Source of the DNA: Janibacter melonis
Lineage (GTDB): Bacteria; Actinomycetota; Actinomycetes; Actinomycetales; Dermatophilaceae
Assembly (NCBI RefSeq): GCF_020567375.1
Contig: NZ_JAJBZM010000001.1
Span: 789,935-853,934, forward strand
Direction: 5' to 3'
Length of the DNA: 64,000 nucleotides
Below the pieces are notes generated by a model. It searched no databases. It saw only the letters and a program-made list of their open reading frames with translations, and was not told the origin of the DNA. Positions 43,630 through 52,320 of this stretch are shown piece by piece. Within the stretch, counting starts at the first letter, position 1. Each line of letters opens with the position of its first letter. A program made the translations under genes and the position numbers.

Positions 43630-45216
43630 TCAGCGGACGGGGACTTCCCCGCGCATGAGCCCGAAGGTGATGCCGTCGAGCAGCGCCTGCCAGGACGCCT
43701 CGACGATGTTCGCGGCGACGCCGATGGTCGTCCACGACGTCGTGCCGTCGCTCGTCTCGATGAGCACACGGGTGACCGCGTCGGTGCCGTGAGCGGCGTC
43801 GAGGATGCGCACCCGGTAGTCGATGAGCTCGAGCTGCTCGATCTCGGGGTACACGACGACGAGCGCCTGGCGCAGCGCCTCGTCGAGCGCGTTGACGGGC
43901 CCGTTGCCCTCGCCGGTCGCGACGATCCGCCGCCCCCCGGCGTGCACCTTGACCGTCGCCTCGGACAGCGCCTCGACGTCGGCACCACGCACGTCGGTGA
44001 TCGCGCGCCACGACTCGACCTGCGCGTACTGCGTCGGCCCGGCCCCCACCTCGCGGCGCAGCAGCAGCTCGAAGCTCGCGTCCGCCGCGTCGAAGGTGTA
44101 CCCGCGCTGCTCCAGCGTCTTGACCCGCGCCAGCACGCGCGCGAGCGTCTCGTCCTCCCCGTCGAGGTCGACGCCGATCTCCCGGCTCTTCAGCTCGACG
44201 GTCGCCCGTCCGGCCATGTCGGAGACGAGCATCCTCATGTCGTTGCCGACGGCCTTGGGCTCGATGTGCTGGTAGAGGTCGGGGTCGACCTTGATCGCGC
44301 TCGCGTGCAGCCCCGCCTTGTGCGCGAAGGCTCCCGCCCCGACGTAGGGCTGCCGCGAGAAGGGCGGGTGGTTCGTCACCTCGCTGATGGCGTGCGCGAT
44401 GCGCGTGGCGTCCTGGAGCCGGTAGGGCTCGACGAGGTCCATGCCGAGCTTGAGCTGGAGGTTCGCGACGACGGTGACGAGGTCGGCGTTGCCGGTGCGC
44501 TCGCCGTAGCCGTTGACGGTGCCCTGCACGTGCGTCGCGCCGGCCTCGACCGCCGCCATCGTGTTCGCGACCGCGCACCCGGTGTCGTTGTGGCAGTGGA
44601 TGCCCAGACGTGCCCCCGTGCTGGCGATGACGTCGGCGACGGCGTCGTGCACCTGGCCCGGCAGCATCCCGCCGTTCGTGTCGCACAGCGCGACGACCTC
44701 GGCCCCGGCGTCGGACGCGGCGCGCACGCAGGCGAGCGCGTACTCGCGGTCGAGCAGGTACCCGTCGAAGAAGTGCTCGGTGTCGACCATGACCGTGCGG
44801 CCCTGCGCGACGAGGTGGCTCACCGTGTCGGTGATCATCGCGAGGTTCTCCTCGCGCGTCGTGCGCAGCGCCCGCTCGACATGGCCGACGTGCGATTTCG
44901 CGACGAGGGTGATGACGGGGGCGCCGGAGTCGAGCAGGCCCTGCACCTGCGGGTCGCTCGCGGCGGACCCCCCGGCCTTGCGGGTCGACCCGAAGGCGGC
45001 GAGCGTCGCGGTGCGCAGGTCGAGCTCGGTCGCGGCCCGGGCGAAGAACTCGGTGTCGGTCGGGTTGGCCCCGGGCCATCCCCCTTCGACATGGGTGACG
45101 CCGAGGTCGTCGAGGTGCCGCGCGATGACGAGCTTGTCCGCGACCGAGAGGTTGATCCCCTCCTGCTGGGCGCCGTCGCGCATCGTCGTGTCGTAGACGT
45201 GGAAGTCGGTGCTCAT
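43630..45216 (-). CDS. cimA: (R)-citramalate synthase
   Basis: A 528-residue DRE-TIM protein. It begins VYDTTMRDGAQQEGINLSV and has GGWPGANPTDTEFF, CDTNGGMLP, HCHNDTGCAVANT and a LeuA-dimer regulatory domain at the C terminus. The N-terminal pattern is the citramalate synthase subfamily rather than 2-isopropylmalate synthase. It condenses pyruvate and acetyl-CoA, giving 2-oxobutyrate for isoleucine through LeuCD and LeuB. A leader peptide with attenuator lies upstream (45349-45439). ilvE, leuB and ilvD lie upstream on the same strand. The ATG follows GAGGACAG. Confidence 0.93.
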   Translation of the reverse strand: MSTDFHVYDTTMRDGAQQEGINLSVADKLVIARHLDDLGVTHVEGGWPGANPTDTEFFARAATELDLRTATLAAFGSTRKAGGSAASDPQVQGLLDSGAPVITLVAKSHVGHVERALRTTREENLAMITDTVSHLVAQGRTVMVDTEHFFDGYLLDREYALACVRAASDAGAEVVALCDTNGGMLPGQVHDAVADVIASTGARLGIHCHNDTGCAVANTMAAVEAGATHVQGTVNGYGERTGNADLVTVVANLQLKLGMDLVEPYRLQDATRIAHAISEVTNHPPFSRQPYVGAGAFAHKAGLHASAIKVDPDLYQHIEPKAVGNDMRMLVSDMAGRATVELKSREIGVDLDGEDETLARVLARVKTLEQRGYTFDAADASFELLLRREVGAGPTQYAQVESWRAITDVRGADVEALSEATVKVHAGGRRIVATGEGNGPVNALDEALRQALVVVYPEIEQLELIDYRVRILDAAHGTDAVTRVLIETSDGTTSWTTIGVAANIVEASWQALLDGITFGLMRGEVPVR

Positions 45217-45348
45217 CTGTCCTCGGTCCGTCGGCGCCCGGGGATGGGCGAAGGGGGTGATCCCGCTCGTCGCGCCGGGTCCTGGCCGGGGGTGTGGCCT
45301 GGTCCTGGTCGCCGTCTCGGGGACTCCCCTGCTCCGCCCGAGACACGC

Positions 45349-45400
45349 AAAAGACCCCCCGGGTGCGGGAGGTCTGCGCGACGAGCGGGGCTCGTCGCGC
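45349..45400 (-). promoter_or_regulatory. Attenuator of cimA: hairpin plus intrinsic terminator
   Basis: In transcript order, a perfect 11-bp hairpin GCGCGACGAGC (45400-45376, 3-nt loop) begins right after the leader stop codon. Next is a 10-bp hairpin AGACCTCCCG with CGGGGGGTCT (45375-45352), one G-U pair and a CACC loop. It ends in TTTT (45352-45349). Confidence 0.75.
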
Positions 45401-45439
45401 CTAGGTAATAAGTCGGACCGCGGTGGCGGTCGTCGTCAT
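45401..45439 (-). CDS. cimA leader peptide
   Basis: The 12-residue peptide MTTTATAVRLIT ends with TAG. The codons before the stop are GTC CGA CTT ATT ACC. CTT and ATT are rare in this GC-rich genome, so ribosomes should slow when Leu-, Ile- or Val-tRNA is uncharged. The stop codon abuts the first attenuator hairpin. An in-frame ATG at 45448 would add MPE. The region is isolated from the HAD gene by a terminator at 45528, so the cimA transcript starts between. I found no convincing promoter. Confidence 0.7.
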   Translation of the reverse strand: MTTTATAVRLIT

Positions 45440-45527
45440 CTCGGGCATCACCCCAACACCATGGCACCACCACGCCGACGGCGCGCGCCGGGGTCCGCAT
45501 CGTGGGCACGTGTTGGCAGGCTAGGAC

Positions 45528-45551
45528 GCTGCCCCGTGCGTACGGGGCAGC
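45528..45551 (-). terminator. Terminator of the HAD gene
   Basis: A 10-bp perfect stem, GCTGCCCCGT with its complement, has a GCGT loop and lies 33 nt past the HAD stop. It separates ilvE-HAD transcription from cimA. Confidence 0.65.
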
Positions 45552-45584
45552 ACCGGAGTCGCCGGACCAAGGGGTCTCGTGCGC

Positions 45585-46382
45585 TCAGCGCAGAAGCCGC
45601 TCGAGGGTGGCGGCCACGCCGTCGTCGTCGTTGCTCGCGACGCTCTCGTCGGCGAGCGCGGCGACCGCGGGGTGCGCGTTCGCCACGGCGAAGGCCCGTC
45701 CGGCGAAGCGCAGCATCGGCAGGTCGTTCGGCATGTCGCCGAAGGCCCACACGTCATGGGCGTCGATCTCGAGCTCGGCGCACCACGCCTTGAGCGCGCT
45801 CGCCTTCGTCACCCCGGGGGCGGACATCTCGGCGAGCCCGCCCGCTCCCGAGTAGCTGAGGACGAGCCGGTCGGCGACGACCTCACCGGCCGCGACGAGG
45901 AACTCGTCGTCGGTGAGGTGCGGGTTGCGGGCGAGCAGCTTGCCCGCGCGCTCGTCGCCGAGCTCCTCGATGCGGTGGGTGCACACGAGGTCCTCGGGGT
46001 GGTCGTGGATCGCGGCGAACATCCGCTCGGCCGCCAGACCCCCGGCCCGCTCCGCCGCGAAGCCCGTGCCCGGCAGCTCGCGCCGCAGGTCGGCGACGAC
46101 CTCGGCGAGCAGCTCGGGCTCGATCGTGCGCTCGGCGAAGACCCGCTGCTCGGCGACGTCGTAGCGGAAGGCGCCGTTGCCGCACACCGCGATCCCCCGC
46201 ACGCCGACGACGTGGGCGAGCTCGTCGAGCCACCGGGGCGGACGGGCGGTGACGAGCACGGTCTCGACTCCCGCCGCGGCCACCGCCCGCAGCGCCCGGA
46301 CGGAGCGGTCGGAGACCGTCCCGTCCGAGCGCAGCAGGGTCCCGTCGAGGTCGGTGGCGACGAGGCGGGGTCGGTGGGTCAC
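45585..46382 (-). CDS. Cof-type HAD-superfamily phosphatase
   Basis: A 265-residue protein with HAD motif I VATDLDGTLLRSD, motif II VTARPP, a lysine in TKASALKAW, and motifs III/IV in AFGDMPNDLPML. The cap domain is of the Cof (C2B) type. Such enzymes dephosphorylate sugar phosphates, nucleotides or cofactors, and the substrate is unknown. It follows ilvE by 25 nt on the same strand and is likely co-transcribed. The GTG start 46382 gives the usual short lead before motif I. Confidence 0.88.
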   Translation of the reverse strand: MTHRPRLVATDLDGTLLRSDGTVSDRSVRALRAVAAAGVETVLVTARPPRWLDELAHVVGVRGIAVCGNGAFRYDVAEQRVFAERTIEPELLAEVVADLRRELPGTGFAAERAGGLAAERMFAAIHDHPEDLVCTHRIEELGDERAGKLLARNPHLTDDEFLVAAGEVVADRLVLSYSGAGGLAEMSAPGVTKASALKAWCAELEIDAHDVWAFGDMPNDLPMLRFAGRAFAVANAHPAVAALADESVASNDDDGVAATLERLLR

Positions 46383-46407
46383 GTCAGCGGCGGGGTCGGG
46401 CCGAGGC

Positions 46408-47502
46408 TCAGGCCAGCCGGGTGAGCCAGCCGCGGGTGTCCTCGGCGCGGCCGTACTGGATGTCGAGCAGTCGTGAGCGGATCGACCGGGTGACCTCGCC
46501 GCCCCCTTCGCCCGCGGTCGAGGCGGCCGAGCCGCCGTCCCACCGCAGCTCGCCGACGGGCGTGATGACTGCGGCTGTGCCGCACGCGAAGATCTCGGTG
46601 ATCTCGCCGGAGGCGACGCCGTCCTTCCACTCGTCGATGGTGATCCGGTCCTCCTCGGGCTGGAGGTCGAGGTCCTTGGCGAGGGTGAGGATCGAGTCGC
46701 GGGTGATGCCCTCGAGGATCGAGCCCGTGAGCGCCGGGGTGCGCAGGCGCCCGTCCGAGGTGACGAAGAAGAGGTTCATCCCCCCGAGCTCCTCGATGTA
46801 CGTGTGGGTCGCGGAGTCGAGGAAGACCGCCTGGTCGCAGCCGTGGTCGATGCCCTCGAGCTGACCGGCGAGCGAGGAGGCGTAGTTGCCGCCGCACTTC
46901 GCCGAGCCGGTGCCGCCCTCGCCAGCGCGGGCGTAGTGCTCGCTGACCCAGAGCTTGACCGGCGTGAGGCCACCGGTGAAGTACGCGCCGGCCGGGGAGG
47001 CGATGACCGAGTAGGTGACCTCGTGGGCGGGGCGCACGCCGAGGAAGGCCTCGGAGGCGTACATGAAGGGGCGCAGGTACAGGCTCGTCTCGCCGGTGCC
47101 GTAGGCGGGGACCCACGCCTCGTCGGTCTCGACGAGGGCGCGCAGCGAGCCGACGAAGTCCTCCTCGGACAGCGTCGGCAGCGCCAGGCGCTGGGCCGAG
47201 CGCGCCATGCGCGCGGCGTTGGCCTCGGGGCGGAAGGTCCACACGGACCCGTCCTCGTGGCGGTAGGCCTTCATCCCCTCGAAGACCTCCTGCGCGTAGT
47301 GCAGGACCGCGGCGGCCGGGCTCATCGCGATCGGGCCGAAGGGGTGGACGCGACCGTCGTGCCAGCCCTCGTCACGAGTCCACGTCGCCGTGACCATGTG
47401 GTCGGTGAAGTGGTTGCCGAAGCCGGGGTCGGCGAGGATCGCCTCGCGCTCGGCGTCGCTGCGGGGGGACGGGTGCTGCTCGTGGGTGTAGGACAGCGTC
47501 AT
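46408..47502 (-). CDS. ilvE: Branched-chain amino acid aminotransferase
   Basis: A 364-residue fold-type IV PLP enzyme. It has FGPIAMSPAAAVLHYAQEVF, the PLP lysine in GTGSAKCGGNYA, and EEDRITIDEW, plus FACGTAAVITPVG near the C terminus. It transaminates the 2-oxo acids of Ile, Val and Leu. The ATG has AGGAG at good distance. A small palindrome lies at 47526-47542 upstream. Confidence 0.96.
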   Translation of the reverse strand: MTLSYTHEQHPSPRSDAEREAILADPGFGNHFTDHMVTATWTRDEGWHDGRVHPFGPIAMSPAAAVLHYAQEVFEGMKAYRHEDGSVWTFRPEANAARMARSAQRLALPTLSEEDFVGSLRALVETDEAWVPAYGTGETSLYLRPFMYASEAFLGVRPAHEVTYSVIASPAGAYFTGGLTPVKLWVSEHYARAGEGGTGSAKCGGNYASSLAGQLEGIDHGCDQAVFLDSATHTYIEELGGMNLFFVTSDGRLRTPALTGSILEGITRDSILTLAKDLDLQPEEDRITIDEWKDGVASGEITEIFACGTAAVITPVGELRWDGGSAASTAGEGGGEVTRSIRSRLLDIQYGRAEDTRGWLTRLA

Positions 47503-47525
47503 CGGTGCTCCTGACGTGGGTGTGC

Positions 47526-47542
47526 GTCTGCTCTGGGCAGAC
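47526..47542. promoter_or_regulatory. Palindrome upstream of ilvE
   Basis: GTCTGC and GCAGAC are separated by 5 nt and lie 24-40 nt before the ilvE start. A regulator site is possible. No second copy was seen elsewhere in the window. Confidence 0.35.
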
Positions 47543-47616
47543 TAGCGGCGGGGGGTGAGGGCGCCGCACCGACGTCGGGCGGAGCCCGGTCGACGAAGGG
47601 GGTGACGGGGCGCGGG

Positions 47617-48687
47617 CTAGAGACGAGCGGCGACGGCGTCGCCGATCTCGCTCGTGCTGCGTACTCGGTCGCCACGCTCGGCGAGGTCGGCCGCGACGGC
47701 CGCCTCGACCCGCGCGGCCTCGTCGGCGCGGCCGACGTGGGCGAGCAGGAGGGAAGCGGAGAGGATCGCGGCGGTGGGGTCGGCCATGCCCTGGCCGGCG
47801 ATGTCGGGCGCCGACCCGTGGACCGGCTCGAACATGCTCGGAGCGGCCCCGGTGGGGTTGATGTTGCCGCTCGCGGCGAGGCCGATGCCGCCGGCGACGG
47901 CCGCGGCGATGTCGGTGATGATGTCGCCGAAGAGGTTGTCGGTGACGATGACGTCGAAGCGGGCCGGGTCGGTCGCGAGGAAGATCGTCGCGGCGTCGAC
48001 GTGCTGGTAGGCGGTCTCGACGTCGGGGAACTCGGCGCCGACCTCCTCGACCGTGCGACGCCAGAGGTGACCGGCGTGGGTGAGCACGTTGTGCTTGTGC
48101 ACGAGGGTGAGGTGCTGGCGCGGGCGCGCCTGCGCGCGGGCGAAGGCGTCACGCACGACCCGCTCGACGCCGAAGCGCGTGTTGACGCTCGTCTCGGTGG
48201 CGATCTCGTGGGGCGTGCCGACGCGCAGCGCACCGCCGTTGCCGACGTACGGGCCCTCGGTACCCTCACGGACGACGACGAAGTCGAGGCCCTTGCTCGT
48301 CACGTGGTCGGCGAGGGGGCTCGTCACTCCGGGGTAGAGCTTGGCCGGGCGCAGGTTGACGTAGTGGTCGAGCGCGAAGCGCAGCGGCAGCAGCACGCCG
48401 CGCTCGAGGACGCCGGAGGGGATGCTCGGGTCGCCGATGGCGCCGAGCAGGATCGCGTCGTGCCCGCGGATTTCCTCGACGACCGAGTCGGGGAGGGTCT
48501 CGCCGGTGGCGTGCCAGCGCCTCGCGCCGAGGTCGTAGTCGGTGGTGCTGGCGCCGACGCCGGTCGCCGAGAGCACCTTGAGCGCCTCCGCCACGACCTC
48601 CGGACCGATCCCGTCGCCCCCGATGACCGCGAGGTCGAGGGTGCCCGAGGAGGCCTGCGAAGGGGTGTCCACCTGCGTCTGCGTCAT
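47617..48687 (-). CDS. leuB: 3-isopropylmalate dehydrogenase
   Basis: A 356-residue protein of the isocitrate/isopropylmalate dehydrogenase family. It has [41 protein letters not shown] and the metal/NAD region [14 protein letters not shown], ending [15 protein letters not shown]. It oxidatively decarboxylates 3-isopropylmalate. ATG 48687 is chosen; TAGCCT lies 7 nt upstream, so leaderless. A 13-nt palindrome overlaps the expected -35 position. Confidence 0.96.
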   Translation of the reverse strand: MTQTQVDTPSQASSGTLDLAVIGGDGIGPEVVAEALKVLSATGVGASTTDYDLGARRWHATGETLPDSVVEEIRGHDAILLGAIGDPSIPSGVLERGVLLPLRFALDHYVNLRPAKLYPGVTSPLADHVTSKGLDFVVVREGTEGPYVGNGGALRVGTPHEIATETSVNTRFGVERVVRDAFARAQARPRQHLTLVHKHNVLTHAGHLWRRTVEEVGAEFPDVETAYQHVDAATIFLATDPARFDVIVTDNLFGDIITDIAAAVAGGIGLAASGNINPTGAAPSMFEPVHGSAPDIAGQGMADPTAAILSASLLLAHVGRADEAARVEAAVAADLAERGDRVRSTSEIGDAVAARL

Positions 48688-48719
48688 GCCCCCGAGGCTA
48701 CGACGCAGTCCCGTGATGT

Positions 48720-48732
48720 GGACACCGTGTCC
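48720..48732. promoter_or_regulatory. Palindrome upstream of leuB
   Basis: GGACACCGTGTCC is a perfect palindrome around one C. It lies about 33-45 nt before the leuB start, at the -35 position of the inferred promoter. Confidence 0.45.
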
Positions 48733-48752
48733 CACATAGCGGTCCAGCACGT

Positions 48753-48796
48753 GGCGGCCTCGAGGCTCGCTGGCGCTCGCACCTCGACCAGCGAGG
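48753..48796. repeat. Dispersed intergenic repeat, copy B
   Basis: CCTCGAGGCTCGCTGGCGCT is followed by CGCACCTCGACCAGCGAGG, downstream of ilvD. It matches copies A and C with internal variation. Confidence 0.65.
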
Positions 48797-48802
48797 CGGG
48801 GG

Positions 48803-50644
48803 TCAGTCGACGAGGCGGGCGGCGCCCTTGTCGGCGGACTGGGCGAACTTCGCGAAGATCTTCAGCGCCGGGGAGACGGGGCGGTCGCGGTCGACCGGGG
48901 TCCACCCCTTCGTGTCCTGCTCCTCGCGCCGGGCGGCGAGCTCCTCGTCGTCGACGAGCAGCTGGACCCGGCGGTTCGGGATGTCGAACTCGATGACGTC
49001 GCCGTCGCGGACCAGCCCGATGGCGCCGCCGGCAGCGGCCTCCGGCGAGACGTGGCCGACGGAGAGCCCCGAGGAGCCGCCGGAGAAGCGGCCGTCGGTG
49101 ATGAGCGCGCACTTCGGGCCCAGGCCCACGCCCTTGAGGTACGAGGTCGGGTAGAGCATCTCCTGCATGCCCGGACCCCCCTTCGGGCCCTCGTAGCGCA
49201 CGACGACGACGTCGCCGGCCTGCACGCCGCCGGAGAGGATCATCGACACCGCGTCCTCCTGGCTCTCGGCGACGCGCGCCGGCCCGGAGAAGCTCCACTG
49301 GTGCTCGGGCACACCGGCGGTCTTGACGATGCAGCCGTCGGGGGCGAGGTTGCCGTGGAGGACGGCCAGGCCCCCTTCGCTGGTGAAGGCGTGCTCGACG
49401 GAGCGGATGCACCCGCCCTCGCCGTCGGTGTCCAGGCTCGTCCACCGGTTCGTCGAGCTGAAGGCCTCGGTCGTGCGCACACCACCCGGAGCGGCGTGGA
49501 AGAGCTCGGTCGCCTTCGCCGTCGCGGCCCCGCTGCGGATGTCCCAGTCGGAGAGCCACTGCTCGAGCGAGGGCGAGTGGACCGCGCGGACCTCGGTCTC
49601 GAGCATGCCGCCGCGGTGCAGCTCGCCGAGGATGGCGCTCACGCCGCCGGCGCGGTGCACGTCCTCCATGTAGTAGTCGGTGCTGTTCGGGGCGACCTTG
49701 ACCAGGCACGGCGTGACCCGCGACAGCGCGTCGATGTCGTGCTGGTCGAAGTCGACGCCGGCCTCCTGCGCCGCGGCGAGCAGGTGCAGGATCGTGTTCG
49801 TCGAGCCGCCCATGGCGATGTCGAGCCGCATCGCGTTGGCGAAGGCGGGCTTGCCGGCGATCGAGCGCGGCAGGACCGACTCGTCGTCGCCGTCGTAGTA
49901 GTCGCGGCACAGGTCGACGACGAGGCGACCGGCGTCCAGGAAGAGCTCGCGGCGGGCCGCGGAGGTCGCCAGCGTCGAGCCGTTGCCGGGCAGCGAGAGC
50001 CCGAGCGCCTCGGTGAGGCAGTTCATCGAGTTCGCCGTGAACATCCCCGAGCACGACCCGCACGTCGGGCAGGCGGACTGCTCGATCTGGGTGATCTCCT
50101 CGTCGGAGACGGTGTCGTCGACCGACTTGATCATCGCGTCGATGAGGTCGAGACGCGTCGCGACCTCGCCGTCCTCGCCGATGACGGCCTTGCCGGCCTC
50201 CATCGGGCCGCCGGAGACGAAGACCGTCGGGATGTTGAGCCGCAGGGCGGCGAGCAGCATGCCGGGCGTGATCTTGTCGCAGTTGCTGATGCACACGAGG
50301 GCGTCGGCGCAGTGCGCGTTGACCATGTACTCGACGGAGTCGGCGATCACCTCACGGCTGGGCAGGCTGTAGAGCATGCCGGCGTGACCCATGGCGATGC
50401 CGTCGTCGACGGCGATGGTGTTGAACTCCTTGCCCACTCCCCCGGCCTCGGTGATGGCGCCGGCGACGAGCTGGCCCATGTCCTTGAGGTGCACGTGCCC
50501 GGGCACGAACTGGGTGAAGGAGTTGGCGATCGCGACGATCGGCTTGCCGAAGTCGCCCTCGCCCATGCCGGTCGCGCGCCACAGCGCGCGGGCTCCCGCC
50601 ATGTTGCGGCCGTGGGTCGTGGTGCGGGATCGCAGCTGGGGCAT
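48803..50644 (-). CDS. ilvD: Dihydroxy-acid dehydratase
   Basis: A 613-residue protein. Fe-S cysteines are in [11 protein letters not shown] and [37 protein letters not shown] is near the C terminus. It dehydrates the dihydroxy acids of the Ile and Val pathways. ATG 50644 gives the normal start [20 protein letters not shown]; the upstream frame is filler that includes tandem repeats. TAGGTT lies 7 nt upstream, so the mRNA is probably leaderless. Confidence 0.97.
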   Translation of the reverse strand: MPQLRSRTTTHGRNMAGARALWRATGMGEGDFGKPIVAIANSFTQFVPGHVHLKDMGQLVAGAITEAGGVGKEFNTIAVDDGIAMGHAGMLYSLPSREVIADSVEYMVNAHCADALVCISNCDKITPGMLLAALRLNIPTVFVSGGPMEAGKAVIGEDGEVATRLDLIDAMIKSVDDTVSDEEITQIEQSACPTCGSCSGMFTANSMNCLTEALGLSLPGNGSTLATSAARRELFLDAGRLVVDLCRDYYDGDDESVLPRSIAGKPAFANAMRLDIAMGGSTNTILHLLAAAQEAGVDFDQHDIDALSRVTPCLVKVAPNSTDYYMEDVHRAGGVSAILGELHRGGMLETEVRAVHSPSLEQWLSDWDIRSGAATAKATELFHAAPGGVRTTEAFSSTNRWTSLDTDGEGGCIRSVEHAFTSEGGLAVLHGNLAPDGCIVKTAGVPEHQWSFSGPARVAESQEDAVSMILSGGVQAGDVVVVRYEGPKGGPGMQEMLYPTSYLKGVGLGPKCALITDGRFSGGSSGLSVGHVSPEAAAGGAIGLVRDGDVIEFDIPNRRVQLLVDDEELAARREEQDTKGWTPVDRDRPVSPALKIFAKFAQSADKGAARLVD

Positions 50645-50651
50645 GTCGTCA

Positions 50652-50657
50652 AACCTA
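50652..50657 (-). promoter_or_regulatory. -10 element of ilvD (leaderless)
   Basis: TAGGTT on the minus strand ends 7 nt before the ATG. The -35 region is weak and falls in the tandem repeat. Confidence 0.45.
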
Positions 50658-50673
50658 GTTCTCGTCGTGCGGT

Positions 50674-50721
50674 GGGCGAAGGGGTGTCCCGTCGAGCGGG
50701 CGAAGGGGTGACCCGTCGAGC
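50674..50721. repeat. Two tandem 24-nt units upstream of ilvD
   Basis: GGGCGAAGGGGTG(T/A)CCCGTCGAGC is repeated twice head to tail and followed by a partial third unit. Each unit contains the over-represented GCGAAGGGG word. Confidence 0.75.
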
Positions 50722-50735
50722 GGGCGGAGACGGGA

Positions 50736-50764
50736 GCAGCCGCCACGGGATCCGTGGCGGCTGC
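50736..50764 (-). terminator. Terminator of the 25-residue gene
   Basis: A 13-bp perfect stem, GCAGCCGCCACGG with its complement, has a GAT loop and lies 21 nt past the small gene's stop. Confidence 0.75.
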
Positions 50765-50785
50765 GTCGTCGCGAGGGGGGCAGGC

Positions 50786-50863
50786 TCAGTCGTCGCTGCC
50801 CTGGTCGCGGCGGTCCATGCTCTCCTGCAGCGCGCGGCGCGCCTGCGTGGCCTCGTCACTCAT
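50786..50863 (-). CDS. Small 25-residue protein, unknown
   Basis: An ATG frame of 25 codons encodes a charged, helix-compatible peptide beginning MSDEATQARRALQESMDRRD and ending in acidic residues. AGGAG lies 6 nt before the ATG, and a strong hairpin terminator follows the stop. These three elements together make a real gene likely. No family is recognised. It lies in the 410-nt space between the ilvD and DedA-like genes. The rest of that space holds a palindrome at 50994 and no other gene that I can see. Confidence 0.5.
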   Translation of the reverse strand: MSDEATQARRALQESMDRRDQGSDD

Positions 50864-50993
50864 GACGTGCTCCTGACGGTGGTGCGTACGTGGGCGGCGA
50901 CGGCGCGGTCCCCGGTGGGGGTGCGCGGACGTGGGATGTGCGGGGTCTCCGCCGGCCCGGTCACGTCGCCTGCGTCGAGGCTACGCCTGCGAT

Positions 50994-51008
50994 GTCCACG
51001 TCGTGGAC
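50994..51008. promoter_or_regulatory. Palindrome between the DedA-like gene and the small gene
   Basis: GTCCACGTCGTGGAC is a perfect palindrome around one T. CGTGTCCAGCAGGTGGAC follows at 51010-51027. The region resembles the palindrome upstream of leuB in its GGAC/GTCC half-sites. Confidence 0.4.
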
Positions 51009-51054
51009 CCCGTGTCCAGCAGGTGGACGTGACGGTCGTCTCGTCGTGACGCGG

Positions 51055-51495
51055 TCAGCGAGCGCGGCGGCGCAGCGCACGGCCGGCGAGCACGACGGCC
51101 ACCGCGACGACGACGGCCCCGAGGAGCCACCACGAGCCCCGACCGAGCGCTGCCTCGATGACCGCGAAGCCGATCGTCGTGTAGACCGTCGCCCACAGGG
51201 TCGCACCGACGACGAGCGCCGGCGCGAAGCGGGACAGCGGCATCCGCATCGCCCCCGCGCTGAGGTTGATCGCGCTCTGCAGCCCGACGGTGAGGAAGCC
51301 CAGGCTCACGGCCGGCGGGCCGACCCGGCGCACGAGACGCTCGGCCCGCGCCATCGTCGGGCCCGGCCGGTCGGCGCCGGAGCGGCGCGCAGCCGCCGAG
51401 CGGGCACCCCGACCGATGGCGTAGGTGGCCGACCCGCGCACCAGGGCCGCGACGAGGAGGACGACGAAGGCCAGGCCCACGGGCCAGTCGCGCAT
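51055..51495 (-). CDS. DedA/VTT-like membrane protein
   Basis: A protein of about 146 residues with several hydrophobic segments and the DedA-type region ARAERLVRRVGPPAVSLGFL, then INLSAGAMRMPLSRF and LWATVYTTIGF. It is shorter than typical DedA proteins of about 200 residues. DedA proteins move undecaprenyl phosphate or other lipids across the membrane; assignment is by pattern only. ATG 51495 is chosen because GGAGG lies 5 nt upstream; ATG 51498 and GTG 51507 are alternatives. It is divergent from the SDR gene. Confidence 0.7.
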   Translation of the reverse strand: MRDWPVGLAFVVLLVAALVRGSATYAIGRGARSAAARRSGADRPGPTMARAERLVRRVGPPAVSLGFLTVGLQSAINLSAGAMRMPLSRFAPALVVGATLWATVYTTIGFAVIEAALGRGSWWLLGAVVVAVAVVLAGRALRRRAR

Positions 51496-51547
51496 CATCT
51501 CCTCCACCCGGCCACGGTACGTCGTGGGCTCGGGCATGCTGACGGGC

Positions 51548-52306
51548 ATGCGCGTCGTCGTCACCGGAGGGCTCGGCGCCCTCGGCAGCCAGGTCGTCCA
51601 CCACCTCGAGCAGGACGGCCACGAGACCGTCGTCGCCAGCCGGCGCACCGGCGTCGACCTCGAGGCCGGCACCGGTCTCGACCCCCTCCTCTCGGGCGCG
51701 GAGGCGGTGGTCCACACCGCCGACACGACGAGCCCGCGGCGGTGGCGCTCGATGACGGTCGGCGGGACGCGGGCGGTGCTCGACGCGGCCCGCCGGGCGG
51801 GCACCCCGCACGTCGTGACGATCTCGATCGTCGGCTGCGAGCGGGTGCCCTACCCGTACTACCGGGCCAAGCGCACGGCCGACGAGCTCGTCCTCGCCTC
51901 CGGCCTGCCCGCGACGGTCGTGCGGGCGACGCAGTTCCACCCCTTCGCCGCTCAGATCGGGCGCGCGCTGCGCCTCGGGCCGCTCGCGCTCGGCGTGCGC
52001 GGGATGCGGGTGCAGCCCGTGGAGCTGTCGTGGGTCGGGCGGCGGATGGCGCAGCTGGCGACCGGGGAGGTCCCGGACGGCCCGCGGCCGGGCCCCGACC
52101 TCGCCGGTCCCGACGTGCTCGACCTCGGCGAGATCGAGCGGCTGCTCGCCGCGCACGACGGGCGACGTCCGCCCCGGCTCCTCGCGCTGCCGCCCCTCGG
52201 GGCGACGATGCGCGCCTTCGGGCCGCAGGGCGGCATCCTCGCCGGCCCGGGCGCCGAGGTGGGCGGCACCCCCTTCGCGACCTGGCTCGCCGCGCAGCCC
52301 CGCTGA
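51548..52306 (+). CDS. NAD(P)-binding SDR/NmrA-like protein
   Basis: A 252-residue protein with a Rossmann start VVVTGGLGALGSQVVHHL, then VVHTADTTSPRRWRSM and PYYRAKRTADELVL with the Tyr-x-x-x-Lys-type spacing shifted, typical of atypical SDR proteins. It ends with conserved-looking PPLGATMRAFGPQG. Such proteins act as quinone- or flavin-linked reductases or redox sensors, and the role is unknown. CATGCT lies 7 nt before ATG 51548; ATG 51536 is an alternative. Confidence 0.8.
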   Translation: MRVVVTGGLGALGSQVVHHLEQDGHETVVASRRTGVDLEAGTGLDPLLSGAEAVVHTADTTSPRRWRSMTVGGTRAVLDAARRAGTPHVVTISIVGCERVPYPYYRAKRTADELVLASGLPATVVRATQFHPFAAQIGRALRLGPLALGVRGMRVQPVELSWVGRRMAQLATGEVPDGPRPGPDLAGPDVLDLGEIERLLAAHDGRRPPRLLALPPLGATMRAFGPQGGILAGPGAEVGGTPFATWLAAQPR

Positions 52307-52320
52307 CTCCCCCGTGACGC

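Noticed and set aside
45213-45509. A 98-codon frame over the cimA leader region
   Set aside because: It runs through both attenuator hairpins and overlaps the short leader frame. Composition is atypical and no homology is recognisable.
50674-50721. Tandem repeat as a possible CRISPR array
   Set aside because: There are only two adjoining 24-nt units with no spacers, and no cas genes are in the window.
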